A program made the translations under genes and the position numbers. Below, in pieces: positions 11,811 through 22,527 of a stretch of DNA of 64,000 nucleotides. The stretch spans positions 9,040,001 through 9,104,000 of the forward strand of contig NC_081816.1 of the NCBI RefSeq assembly GCF_030704535.1, written 5' to 3'. Under the pieces are notes generated by a model. The model searched no databases and was not told where the DNA came from. It saw only the letters and a program-made list of their open reading frames with translations. Within the stretch, counting starts at the first letter, position 1; every line of letters begins with the position of its first letter. The stretch comes from Vitis vinifera (Eukaryota > Streptophyta > Magnoliopsida > Vitales > Vitaceae).

Positions 11811-13128
11811 TGTGAAACCAAGATTTAATTAATCTTGATTTTGATTATAACAAAACAAGGTTTAGAACTAATGATTATATTTCAAGTGTGATTAGGCAAG
11901 ATGATTTTCAAAGTGGCAATCACAAAAACAAATCAAGCCAAGAAGAAATCATGAAAAAGAAGACCACCTCAAAGAGAAGTATTTTTCAAGACCCAAGCTT
12001 CATAAGATCTCTTTCTAAGGTTGTTGGTGCACTAAGATTTTCATGCATTACATTCTTTACTTATGCACCAAAATCATCCAAGATTTATTTTGTTTTAAAT
12101 ATTTTAAAAATCGGATGATTTCATGTTTTCAATTAAAACCTTGTGTTAAATGTTTTTCAAACTTGTTTTAAAATGTTTTAAGTTGAAAAAGTTGGTTGTT
12201 GAGCCAAAAACGGCTCAACCGGTTGAACTGAATGAGGAATCAGTTGACCGTCAACTCAACCAGTCGAGGTCCAAGTCGACCCCTAACTCAACCGGTTGAG
12301 GGTGCAAAAAACTTTCTCTTTCTTCCAGAACGATTGTTCAGTCGGTCAAGGTTGAACCTCAACTGGTTAAGGTTTGGTCGAGGCCCAACGGTCACCTATC
12401 TAGCATTAAATGCTAATGGCTAATTAACCGGTCAACCCCTAGCTCAACCAGTCGAACCCCCAACAGCTAGTTTGACTTTTTTTCTTCTATAAAAAAGTTC
12501 CAATCTTCATTGTTTAAAGAGTTTAACCTTCCCAAACATTTCTTGAATATATTTGAGCCTTAGAATAGTATTTTTGAGTGCACCATTGTTTTAAAACTTA
12601 CATATCCTTAGTGCACCTTTCAATCCTAGTTTTTTTTGTATCATTTGAGCTTAAAGTTTGTGTACTAGGATTTTGTGAGATCATTTATTTGTAAATCTTT
12701 GAGAGGAAGTTTCTCAAGTGTGGGGTATCACTTGAGGGGTTGTTTAAGAATGAGATATCTCTTGAAAAGTGTAAAAGGTGCTTGGAGCCAAAAGTCCAAG
12801 AAAGTGAATTAGAACCATAATCCAATTGTATTGCTTGAATGCTTGGTTTGGAAGCTTGAATTAGTGGAACCTTAAGCTTGGGATTGAAGTTAGAGGAGAG
12901 TGGATGTAGACCAGGTTGCACTGAACCACTATAAAATCTCGTGTTTGAATTCTCCCTTCCCTATTCTTTTAATTTATATGCAATTATATTTATATTGCTT
13001 ATTATATACTTGCATATAATTGTCTCTTACATTCACATAGTTTAAATTTGCAAAAAGAGACCATCACCCTATTCACCCCTCCCTTTAGGGTGATTACCAT
13101 AGGTTGGATTAGTCTAATTTTTCTAACA
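11811..13128 (+). mobile_element. Solo LTR, Copia/SIRE-like, with 5-bp target-site duplication ATAAT
   Basis: The 1318-bp segment begins TGTGAAACCAAG and ends TTTTTCTAACA (TG...CA). It is bordered by the identical pentamer ATAAT at 11806-11810 and 13129-13133, which is what a retroviral-type integrase leaves. Inside are GATTATAACAAAA near the start, a dense cluster of CAACCGGTTGA-like motifs at 12200-12470, a TATAAAAAAG box near 12490, and a block reading CACCCCTCCCTTTAGGGTG close to the end. There is no primer-binding site, internal coding region or second LTR, so it is most simply the product of recombination between the two LTRs of a full element. It is in opposite orientation to the related copy at 3335-4466. 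The superfamily call rests on resemblance only. Confidence 0.85.
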
Positions 13129-13665
13129 ATAATGAATCCATTTTTCCACTATTTGAGGAACATTGCATTATTCATTTTAAAGATAAGAATCGATCGTATA
13201 ATCCTAAAGATTTTGAAAGTTTAAGGTAGTTTTTTTAATAACGAGAAAGGGGTTGTGTTGGATTTTCTTAAAAAATATTTGAATTCTATAAATTCATACA
13301 TTCCACAATATGATGACAAATTTTTTCATAGGATGATTGAAAATTTTATGGTTAATTTTATAGTTTTCATATATCATTTCAAACCGAGATAGGAAATCAC
13401 CTGCATACAAGAGAGGTGTATGACAATTATATTTAATACAATCCTAAATTTATTTAATAAAAGAATAATATTTAAAAATATGATCAATATTTTTAATATT
13501 TTGATTGTAAAAATCACTCATGTTTGTAATTTTCACCCTTTTTTATTTTCCTTTTCTTTTTGTAATTTCCGGCCTTCCTTTCTTTTCCTTTTATTATTAT
13601 TATTATTCCCATTAATCCAAACATTTCTTTGGAGTTTAAAGGTCCAACAACCCTAACTCTTCCGA
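13129..13665. other. Spacer and promoter region of the P-class PPR gene
   Basis: AT-rich DNA with a TTA microsatellite near 13591-13608 and a short GC-richer stretch immediately before the PPR frame. No separate coding signal. The right target-site duplication of the solo LTR is at 13129-13133. Confidence 0.5.
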
Positions 13666-16600
13666 ATGTTAAGGGGCTGTTTGGGAAAATGGGAGAGAGC
13701 AGGTGCATCCGCATTCCGTCCAAACGGGCCCCGACATTTGATTTCATTTCTCTTCTCTTCTAACCCTTCTCTATTCAGCAATGGCTCTCCAATGACCACG
13801 TTCATCAACTCGCCGAGTCCACTCACCGCAAAGCCCCATCCTCTGATCTGCAAAACCCAGTTCAAGAAGACCTTCATATCTTCGTGTTCCACAACTCATG
13901 AGCGCTTTTCTCACGAAATGGTAAATCACCTCAAAAGCCCATGTCTCGTTCACCTCCAAAACCACTCTTCTGTATTGGGTTTTCTTAATTTCTCTTCAAA
14001 ACCCCACATTTCTTCCCATTTCGCGGTTCCCGCCTCCAGAGAACCTTTTCAGGCAATAGTCTCCAGGGTCTGCGCCATCTTGTCCCGGGTTCAATGGAAG
14101 GGAAGCTCGGAGCTGAAGCAGTTGAGTCCACAGCTCAAAGCCCACCATGTTGCGGAGATTGTGGCTGTGCATAAAGATACAGAATCGGTGATACAATTCT
14201 TTTACTGGATTTCTAAGAGGCCTTTTTACAAACATAATATGAACTGTTTTATCTCGATGTTAAATAGGCTTGTGCGTGATCGGGTATTTGCGCCGGCTGA
14301 TCATATTAGGATTCTGATGATCAAAGCTTGTAGAAATGAGGAAGAGATTAGGCGGGTGGCGGATTTTTTAAATGAAATCAGTGGGATGGGTTTTGGGTTT
14401 AGTTTGTATAGTTGTAATACATTGTTGATTCAATTGGCTAAGTTTGAGATGGTTGAGGGTGCTCGTAATTTGTATAAGCAAATGCTGAATAGTGGAATTC
14501 AGCCGAGTTTATTGACGTTTAATACACTGATTAATATATTGTCTAAAAAGGGTAAGGTTCGTGAAGCTGAGTTGATTTTGAGTCAGATTTTTCAGTATGA
14601 CTTGAGCCCAGATGTTTTTACATACACATCTTTGATCCTCGGGCATTGTAGGAATCGTAACTTGGATTTGGCATTTGGGGTTTTTGATAGAATGGTGAAG
14701 GAGGGTTGTGATCCAAATTCAGTTACATATTCAACTCTTATCAATGGGTTGTGTAATGAAGGGAGGGTGGATGAAGCACTGGACATGCTTGAAGAAATGA
14801 TTGAGAAAGGCATTGAACCAACAGTTTATACATACACTCTGCCTATTACTGCGTTATGTGCCATTGAACATGAGGAGGAGGCAATTGAGCTTGTAGCCAG
14901 GATGAAGAAGAGAGGTTGCCGTCCAAATGTACAGACATATACAGCATTGATCAGTGGGCTGTCCAGATTAGGTAAACTTGAGGTTGCAATTGGGTTATAC
15001 CACAAAATGTTGAAGGAAGGTTTGGTTCCAAACACAGTTACATATAATGCCTTGATAAATGAATTGTGTGTTGGAGGACGATTCAGTACTGCTCTGAAGA
15101 TTTTTCACTGGATGGAGGGGCATGGTTCCTTGGCTAATACCCAAACCTACAATGAGATTATAAAGGGATTGTGCCTAGGAGGTGATATTGAGAAGGCAAT
15201 GGTTCTTTTTGAAAAAATGCTGAAAATGGGTCCCTTGCCAACAGTGGTAACGTATAACACACTGATTAATGGATATCTTACAAAGGGAAATGTGAACAAT
15301 GCTGCAAGGTTATTGGATTTAATGAAGGAGAATGGATGTGAACCAGATGAATGGACTTATAATGAACTTGTTTCAGGTTTTTCCAAGTGGGGAAAATTGG
15401 AGTCTGCTTCTTTTTATTTCCAGGAAATGGTGGAATGTGGTTTGAATCCAAATCCAGTCAGCTATACTGCTTTGATTGATGGTCACAGTAAGGACGGGAA
15501 GGTAGATATTGCTCTGTCATTGCTCAAGAGAATGGAGGAAATGGGTTGTAATCCAAATGTTGAAAGTTACAATGCTGTTATAAATGGTTTGTCCAAAGAG
15601 AACCGGTTTTCTGAAGCAGAGAAAATTTGTGATAAGATGGTAGAGCAAGGGTTGCTACCAAATGTCATTACCTACACGACTTTGATTGATGGGCTTTGTA
15701 GGAATGGCAGGACCCAATTTGCATTCAAGATTTTCCATGATATGGAGAAAAGAAAATGTCTTCCTAATTTGTACACTTACAGCTCTCTCATTTATGGGCT
15801 GTGTCAAGAAGGCAAAGCTGATGAAGCTGAGATTCTGCTCAAAGAAATGGAGAGGAAAGGATTGGCTCCTGATGAGGTAACATTTACCTCACTCATTGAT
15901 GGTTTTGTTGTGCTGGGTAGGATAGATCATGCATTCTTGCTTCTCCGACGGATGGTTGATATGGGCTGCAAACCCAACTATCGAACTTACAGTGTGTTGT
16001 TGAAAGGGTTACAGAAAGAATGCCTTTTGCTTGAAGAAAAGGTTGCAGTCCAACACGAAGCAGTGTACAGTTTCAGTCCACATGAGAAGGATGTCAACTT
16101 TGAAATTGTCTCTAATCTCTTAGCTAGAATGTCAGAGATTGGATGTGAACCTACTCTTGATACCTACAGTACTTTAGTTAGTGGTTTGTGTAGGAAAGGC
16201 AGATTTTATGAGGCAGAGCAGTTAGTTAAGGACATGAAAGAGAGAGGTTTCTGTCCTGACAGAGAGATCTATTACTCTCTATTAATTGCTCATTGTAAGA
16301 ATTTAGAAGTGGATCATGCTCTAAAAATCTTTCATTCGATTGAAGCTAAAGGCTTTCAGCTTCACTTATCAATTTACAGAGCGCTTATTTGTGCTCTCTG
16401 CAAAGCAGGTCAGGTGGAAGAGGCCCAAGCTTTGTTTGATAACATGCTTGAAAAGGAATGGAATGCAGATGAGATTGTTTGGACAGTCTTGGTTGATGGA
16501 TTGCTGAAGGAAGGAGAATTAGATCTATGCATGAAGCTTCTTCACATAATGGAATCCAAGAATTTCACTCCGAATATACAGACATATGTGATTTTGGGTA

Positions 16601-16680
16601 GAGAACTGTCTAGGATTGGCAAATCCATAGAATCAGAGCCACTTGCTGATAAATTGAAAGTTCTGAAAGATAGCAATTAA
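13666..16680 (+). CDS. P-class pentatricopeptide repeat protein, long form
   Basis: Intronless frame of 1004 codons from the first ATG. A second in-frame ATG at 13792 (MTTFINSPSPLTAKP) would give 962 residues and looks at least as good a start, because the preceding stretch reads like leader DNA. The N terminus is rich in Ser, Lys and Arg with few acids, as in organelle targeting peptides. From about residue 230 onward there are roughly 19 canonical 35-residue P repeats (for example VFTYTSLILGHCRNRNLD and VVTYNTLINGYLTKGNVN), one irregular patch around residues 785-815, and no E or DYW tail. P-class proteins bind organellar RNA and act in stability, splicing or translation rather than editing. 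The style resembles the Arabidopsis At5g65560-like group, but I do not assign an orthologue. No break in the frame. Confidence 0.92.
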   Translation: MLRGCLGKWERAGASAFRPNGPRHLISFLFSSNPSLFSNGSPMTTFINSPSPLTAKPHPLICKTQFKKTFISSCSTTHERFSHEMVNHLKSPCLVHLQNHSSVLGFLNFSSKPHISSHFAVPASREPFQAIVSRVCAILSRVQWKGSSELKQLSPQLKAHHVAEIVAVHKDTESVIQFFYWISKRPFYKHNMNCFISMLNRLVRDRVFAPADHIRILMIKACRNEEEIRRVADFLNEISGMGFGFSLYSCNTLLIQLAKFEMVEGARNLYKQMLNSGIQPSLLTFNTLINILSKKGKVREAELILSQIFQYDLSPDVFTYTSLILGHCRNRNLDLAFGVFDRMVKEGCDPNSVTYSTLINGLCNEGRVDEALDMLEEMIEKGIEPTVYTYTLPITALCAIEHEEEAIELVARMKKRGCRPNVQTYTALISGLSRLGKLEVAIGLYHKMLKEGLVPNTVTYNALINELCVGGRFSTALKIFHWMEGHGSLANTQTYNEIIKGLCLGGDIEKAMVLFEKMLKMGPLPTVVTYNTLINGYLTKGNVNNAARLLDLMKENGCEPDEWTYNELVSGFSKWGKLESASFYFQEMVECGLNPNPVSYTALIDGHSKDGKVDIALSLLKRMEEMGCNPNVESYNAVINGLSKENRFSEAEKICDKMVEQGLLPNVITYTTLIDGLCRNGRTQFAFKIFHDMEKRKCLPNLYTYSSLIYGLCQEGKADEAEILLKEMERKGLAPDEVTFTSLIDGFVVLGRIDHAFLLLRRMVDMGCKPNYRTYSVLLKGLQKECLLLEEKVAVQHEAVYSFSPHEKDVNFEIVSNLLARMSEIGCEPTLDTYSTLVSGLCRKGRFYEAEQLVKDMKERGFCPDREIYYSLLIAHCKNLEVDHALKIFHSIEAKGFQLHLSIYRALICALCKAGQVEEAQALFDNMLEKEWNADEIVWTVLVDGLLKEGELDLCMKLLHIMESKNFTPNIQTYVILGRELSRIGKSIESEPLADKLKVLKDSN

Positions 16681-19053
16681 GTTCAGGTTTTCTATTGTAT
16701 CCAGACACAAAAAATGTGTACATGCTTCCAGAGGACATAGTCAGCTAATAATGGGCCCTGGTAATCCACTGATTGGGGTGAGATTTTCCCACTTGTGGAT
16801 AATTATTTTTTGGGATGTAATCCATTGCAGCTCCATCGTCCAATAAATGGTGAGCATATGATGCCTTACTCCATAGATACATACATACATATATAACATT
16901 TATTTCTTTGTTTTAATCTTGTAAATTTTCGGTTATGGTTTCTGAAGAAAGAAAGCTCATGATTCCGATTGCTTTGCTTATTTCAGTAGTTTCACCTCAC
17001 AAAGAAACAATATGCTAATGTTTCCTGGAGCCTCACGCCAGAATTACATTAAAACAGCAGGAAGAATGAGCTCTCGGTGCACTAGTAGGAGAAGACAATC
17101 ATTATTGGATAAAAATTGGAAGGCATGATTTCTATGAAGCTAATCATAGTAAGAATTGGAAGGCTTGGTTTTATATGAAACTAAAAGGTATTGGTTTTAA
17201 CTTAAACTTTACATGACAACATATCTGTCATTTACATCCATTGTCTCTTGTTACTGTGGAAAACATAAAATTTTTTGTTTGAGGAGGTGATGTGACTGAG
17301 TATTCTATTTTGTTTATCAGGATGATGAATATGATGACAGGTTACCTAATGTGGTTTAATATGCTCTGTATGTTGCTTGACTTTATACTTTTGCATCACC
17401 TATATTGTGATCAATTCATCATTGTAACAAAATCTCTGCGGGTCTGTATTAAAATTCTGGACCTATCTGCCATTTGATCTTCTTCTGTTAATCTACCAAC
17501 ATTATCATGGAGCCACTTAAAAATCAAACTACAGACAACAGACTGTCGGTAGTTAATTGGGTTAGGGAACCATTCAATGCTGAGAAATTTTTGGAAATTG
17601 GTGGTTAATCTGAAAAAATGAGTTTTTTATCCAGGACAAATTCAATAATGAATTAGCAAGTTGAAAAGGCAACACATGTAAAGGCAAGGATGTTGAGAGA
17701 GAGAATGGAAGAATGTTGGGAAGGCTGCCCCTCTATGCATATTTTGGACTTTGTGGAAAGAAGCATTCCAACAAGTGTTTGAAAATGAGGAGTTTTCGGA
17801 TCAAAAGTTGAAATGTTTATTCCTGATTAACCTTTTAGCATGGCTGGGCATCTACATAAAGGAAGGTTCAATGTCTTTGATTGAGTTTGTTGATGAGAAG
17901 GTTGTTTTTTGTTTCTCTTGAATGGTTTTGCCTCTTTGTGCCCATTGTATATTTCCTCCATTCTCTGGTGTACTCTTTTTTTGCCATATATTCACACACG
18001 CACACACACACATTTTTTCTTGTCCATCAGAAAAAAATAAAAAAATAAAAAAATACAGGCAAGGATGTTGCCATTTTAAGCTGCAGAGTAATTGTTGAAT
18101 TTTCATTTAATTTTAGCATCATTCAGCATATTTTACAAGATCTGAAAATAATGTGCAAATCATTGATGAACTCAAACTAAGCTGATTGAACAAAAAAATT
18201 GGGTGTGTTTTAGGAATTTAACAAATAATTTGGGAACTCACAGTGCTTGATTGAAGAAAATTTCTTGCACTACTACAACCAGTGTGCATGGAGAAGGGCA
18301 ATGATTTCATAAAATGGTCCTTGTAGGTGTCTTCTGTTGATGGACATTATATAATAACAAACAATTAAAAGAACAAAAACAAAACCAAAACAACTATTAT
18401 TAGTGCACTTAATAACATATGGCTGAATACAATAGCATACACCAAACACATTTGCAATTTGCTTTCATATGCCCAATGTTGAAAATTCTGTGGTGTAAAA
18501 TAACGATCTCACCTATTCCCTCACCGTCAACCCTCTTTATACCTGGATTTTTTTATGAGAGGAGATCAGCCATGTGGGTGGTGAGGTATCTTGATTCGAG
18601 GGCAGAGTTGAGCATATTAAGAGGTGAGAGGGATTGGAGGAAAAATGCTACTAGGAGAAACTCAGAGGGTGAGCTTCTGAGATGGAGAAAAATAATACTT
18701 GAGATTTCTCCAGAAGCTAAAGCTTTTTTTTAATTTTTTTTTATTTATCTCTTTTGCTCTCTTCTTTCTCAAACGATAAGCCTTTGGGCTTATTTACAAG
18801 CATCTTTTAACTAAGAGACAACTAAATGACACAGTATGACCAACAAAATGATGTCTTGTCTACATGAAGTAATAATATAGTGTCACCTGTGCACCTAGTT
18901 GATTTATAGGAGAAGCATGCAACATTGGCCATATGTGTCCCACTAAGTGGTCTTTCATCCCTCTCAGTCAAGCTACAATGAGTTCTCTAATAAATGAGCT
19001 GATATTGCCTTAGAGAGCCTCCGGCTCTAGCCATCAAAATCAAGGTGCTCAAA
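16681..19053. other. Spacer after the P-class PPR gene
   Basis: The first ~300 bases are probably 3' UTR. The remainder contains short open frames (for example 18419-18733) without family resemblance and a CA/CACACA patch near 17995-18012. No gene, RNA or element boundary was recognised before the tandem repeat that begins near 19054. Confidence 0.5.
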
Positions 19054-19326
19054 CCATCTCATAAACTTGATGGTAGGGTAGGCCCAACCCCACCAACAAG
19101 GTACACTAAGCACAATTAGGCTTCTTGAGCAGGACTCAGGCAAGTGTAAACCATCTTGGCATTGTGCTACATAATCCCCTCAAGAGAAGTATTGGTAATT
19201 CTTGATTTTCATGAATGATTGTGGAGACAGTTACTTGAAAGTATCCTTTTAATGATGTGAGAAAAAAGGTTAGTGAAGATGGGGAAGTGACCTTTCATCA
19301 CCTTCTTAACATGTGAGGTATGACCC
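19054..19326. repeat. Tandem ~370-bp repeat, copy A, left part (split by retrotransposon)
   Basis: This segment (starting near ataaacttgatggta) matches copy B at about 25131-25411 in order: AACTTGATGGTA, CCAATTAGGCTTCT-like, AAGTGTAAA.CATCT, TTTTCATGAATG, TTGAAAGTATCCTTTT and GAAGATGGGGAAGTGA. Its continuation is on the far side of the retrotransposon at 25031-25130. The family is unknown to me and no coding content is evident. Confidence 0.75.
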
Positions 19327-19832
19327 TGATGGGGGAAAGCCTTTTAAAGTTTATTCAAGGAAGAAAGGGAAGACCTAAGTAAACTTTAAGTAGGATTAAT
19401 ATAATTAGAATTTGAGTCATGATAGGTTATTAGAGTCCTAGTAGAATAGGTTATTAGAGTCCTAGTAGAATAGGTTATTGGAGTCCTAGTAGACTTTGGA
19501 TTTCTTAGAGAATCCTATAAATAGGCTAATCAATGTAAATCAAAGGAATGAATTTTTGATGAATAATATTATACTTTCTTTCATTGCAAGGTTGCAACCC
19601 TCAATGGTGAGACTCCATTGATTTTCTTCTAGGTGAGACTCCTAGAAGGCCTTAGTGAGACTCTAAGGTTTTCCATCTTTTTTTCATTGTTTCTTCTTTC
19701 TCTCTATTTCTTATCTTATAATTTTCTCTACCATAAAGTTTATTCCTTGTTCCTCTCCTTACACCTTAAAAATAAAACCCTAGCCCACCTACCCTTGAGT
19801 GTAGGCAACCATCCTAGGGTTTTCCTACATCA
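19327..19832 (+). repeat. 5' LTR of the chromovirus (506 bp)
   Basis: It begins TGATGGGGGAAAG and ends CCTACATCA. It contains three copies of a 24-bp unit (TAGGTTATTAGAGTCC..., about 19424-19494) and a TATAAATA box at 19516-19523. The 3' LTR has only two of the 24-bp units. Confidence 0.95.
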
Positions 19833-19836
19833 ATTT

Positions 19837-19850
19837 TGGTATCAGAGCCA
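19837..19850 (+). other. Primer-binding site, initiator-Met tRNA type
   Basis: TGGTATCAGAGCCA, four bases downstream of the 5' LTR, is the common plant site complementary to the 3' end of initiator tRNA-Met, used to prime minus-strand synthesis. Confidence 0.9.
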
Positions 19851-19871
19851 AAATTCTTGGCTTGAAGGCAT

Positions 19872-21185
19872 ATGCAATTAAGGAGCGGAGCAACTTATGC
19901 AAGCATGAGTTCCAAAAAAACTTCTAGCAATCAAGATGCCGATACAATACGCTTGGAGGAAATTTCAGCCACACAACAATCCCATCAAGATGCTATAATA
20001 CAACTAAATAGCAAACTTGATGAGATCATGAAGTTATTAGAAAAGAGCCAAGAAAAACGACCAATTGAAGAGGAGATCGCAAGTCATCAATTTAGACAAT
20101 CGCCAAATCGATCACGCGAAGAACAAGACAATTTTATGATGGGGAATCAAAGAAGGGCCAAACTTTTTAAGCTAGATGATGATGTGACAAAAAAGGTATG
20201 TCTTGAAGTTGCTGAATTTTATGGAAAACTAAATCCAACAGCTTTTCTTGATTGGATTATGTCAATGGAAGATTACTTTGATTGGTATGCAATGCCCGAA
20301 AATAGAAAAGTTCGTTTTGTGAAGGCAAAGTTGAAAGGAGCAGCACGTCTATGGTGGCATAATATCGAGAATCAAGCTCATAGAACTGGCTAACCGCCTA
20401 TTGACACATGGGACGAGATGAAGTTGAAGATGAAGGAGCACTTTCTCCCAACTGATTATGAACAACTTATGTATACAAAATTGTTTTCCCTTAAACAAGG
20501 TACCAAGTCCGTTGAAGAATATACAGAAGAATTCCATGAATTGAGCATTCGAAATCAAGTGCGGGAAAGTGATGCTCAACTTGCAGCCCGCTACAAAGCT
20601 GGACTTCGAATGGAGATTCAACTTGAGATGATAGCTGCACACACTTATACCGTAGATGACGTTTATCAACTAGCCCTCAAAATAGAAGAAGGCCTCAAAT
20701 TCCGGGTTTCCAGGCGTCCAAGTTCACAAATTGGGAGCACTTTCTCCAACAGGACAGCAAGCAAACCTTTAAGCACGTCAAACTTCAGAACTCCTAATCA
20801 TGTGAATGGTGGGGGCAACACTCAACAAACTTCGAATGTGGCTTACAAGAATGGTAATAAGGGTAAAAATTCAATGAGTAATGGAGATAGAAAAGTAGAC
20901 GTGACTCCTTTATGCTTTAAGTGTGGTGGGCATGGTCATTATGCTGTTGTATGCCCAACCAAAAGTTTACACTTTTGTGTTGAAGAACCAGAATCTGAAT
21001 TGGAAAGTTACCCAAAGGAAGAAGAGACCTACAATGAAGATGAAGTTAGTGAAGAATGTGACTACTATGATGGTATGACGGAAGGATATAGTCTTGTAGT
21101 ACGACCTTTATTAACCGTTCCAAAAGTAAAAGGAAAAGAAGATTGGCGACGTACTAGCATTTTTCAAACACGTATTTCTTGCTAA
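19872..21185 (+). pseudogene. Chromovirus gag region, interrupted by a stop codon
   Basis: Two open segments in one frame, 19872-20393 and 20394-21185, are separated by a single in-frame TAA at 20391-20393. The first carries a coiled-coil-like N terminus and the start of the retrotransposon gag core; the second continues that core (KLFSLKQGTKSVEEYTEEF) and ends in a basic Ser/Asn-rich stretch followed by one CCHC zinc knuckle (CFKCGGHGHYAVVC, 20913-20954), which binds element RNA. An acidic linker follows, and another in-frame TAA at 21183-21185 separates gag from the protease region. Gag forms the virus-like particle in the cytoplasm. The breaks mean this copy could only be mobilised by proteins from another copy. 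Confidence 0.88.
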
Positions 21186-22527
21186 GGGAGATTATGCACC
21201 ATGATCATTGATGGAGGTAGCAGTTTGAACATAGCTTCACAAGAACTTGTTGAGAAGCTAAACCTTAAAACAGAGAGACATCCAAATCCATTCAGAGTAG
21301 CATGGGTTAATGACACTTCTATCCCGGTAAGTTTTCGTTGTTTAGTAACATTCCTTTTTTGGTAAGGACTTTGAAGAGTCTGTATGGTGTGAGGTCTTAC
21401 CCATTAAAGTAAGTCATATTTTAATTGGAAGACCTTGGCTCTTTGATAGAAAAGTTCAACATGACGGCTATGAAAATACATATGCTCTCATACACAACGG
21501 ACGTAAGAAGATCCTTCGTCCAATGAAAGAAGTCCCTCCAATTAATAAGTCGGATGAGAATGCACAACCAAAAAAGGTACTTACTATGTGTCAATTTGAA
21601 AATGAGAGCAAGGAAACTAAAGTTATTTTTGCTTTAATGGCTCGGAAAGTGGAAGAATTTAAAGAACAAGATAAGGAATATCCAGCAAACGCACGTAAAA
21701 TCCTTGATGACTTTTCTGACTTGTGGCCTGCAGAGTTACCTAATGAACTCCCTCCTATGCGTGACATACAACATGCCATTGATTTGATTCCCGGTGCATC
21801 ATTACCAAATTTACTAGCCTACAGAATGAATCCAACAGAGCATGCTGAATTGAAAAGGCAAGTTGATGAATTACTTACTAAAGGCTTTATTCGTGAAAGC
21901 CTAAGTCCTTGTGGAGTTCCTGCCCTACTAACACCAAAGAAGGATGGATCATGGCGGATGTGTGTGGATAGTCGTGCAATCAACAAAATCACAATCAAGT
22001 ATCGATTTCCAATTCCAAGACTTGATGACATGCTAGATATGATGGTTGGATCAATAATCTTCTCAAAGATTGATCTAAGAAGTGGATATCATCAAATACG
22101 TATTAGACCAGGGGATGAATGGAAGACATCTTTCAAAACTAAGGATGGATTGTATGAGTGGTTAGTCATGCCGTTTGGACTAACCAATGCTCCAAGTACC
22201 TTCATGCGGATTATGATGCAAGTATTAAAACCTTTTATTGGACGGTTTGTTGTTGTCTATTTTGATGATATTCTTATCTATAGTCGATCTTGTGAAGATC
22301 ATGAGGAACACTTGAAGCAAGTAATGCGCACTCTTAGGGCTGAAAAGTTTTACATTAATTTGAAAAAATGTACTTTCATGAGCCCTAGTGTTGTATTTCT
22401 TGGCTTTGTTGTGTCTTCTAAGGGTGTTGAAACAGATCCAGAGAAGATCAAAGCTATTGTTGATTGGCCAGTACCAACAAATATCCATGAGGTGCGAAGC
22501 TTCCATGGAATGGCTACATTCTATTGA
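21186..22527 (+). pseudogene. Chromovirus protease and reverse transcriptase, frameshifted
   Basis: The aspartic protease active site reads IIDGGSS just after the stop at 21183-21185. The frame then hits a stop near 21361 and coding similarity resumes one frame over, so there is a small indel near 21350. From 21523 the new frame stays open through the reverse transcriptase to a TGA at 22525-22527. RT landmarks are the [15 protein letters not shown] entry motif, DLRSGYHQI, and the catalytic YFDD (22258-22269); YFDD is a normal Ty3-type variant. The enzyme copies element RNA into DNA. Codons outside the breaks look conserved, in keeping with recent decay. Confidence 0.88.

Noticed and set aside
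12232-12423. Open frame inside the solo LTR
   Set aside because: It is a by-product of the CAACCGGTTGA motif cluster and not coding.
18419-18733. 104-codon open frame with ATG in the spacer before the tandem repeat
   Set aside because: Composition is irregular, there is no recognisable domain and no promoter or splice context.
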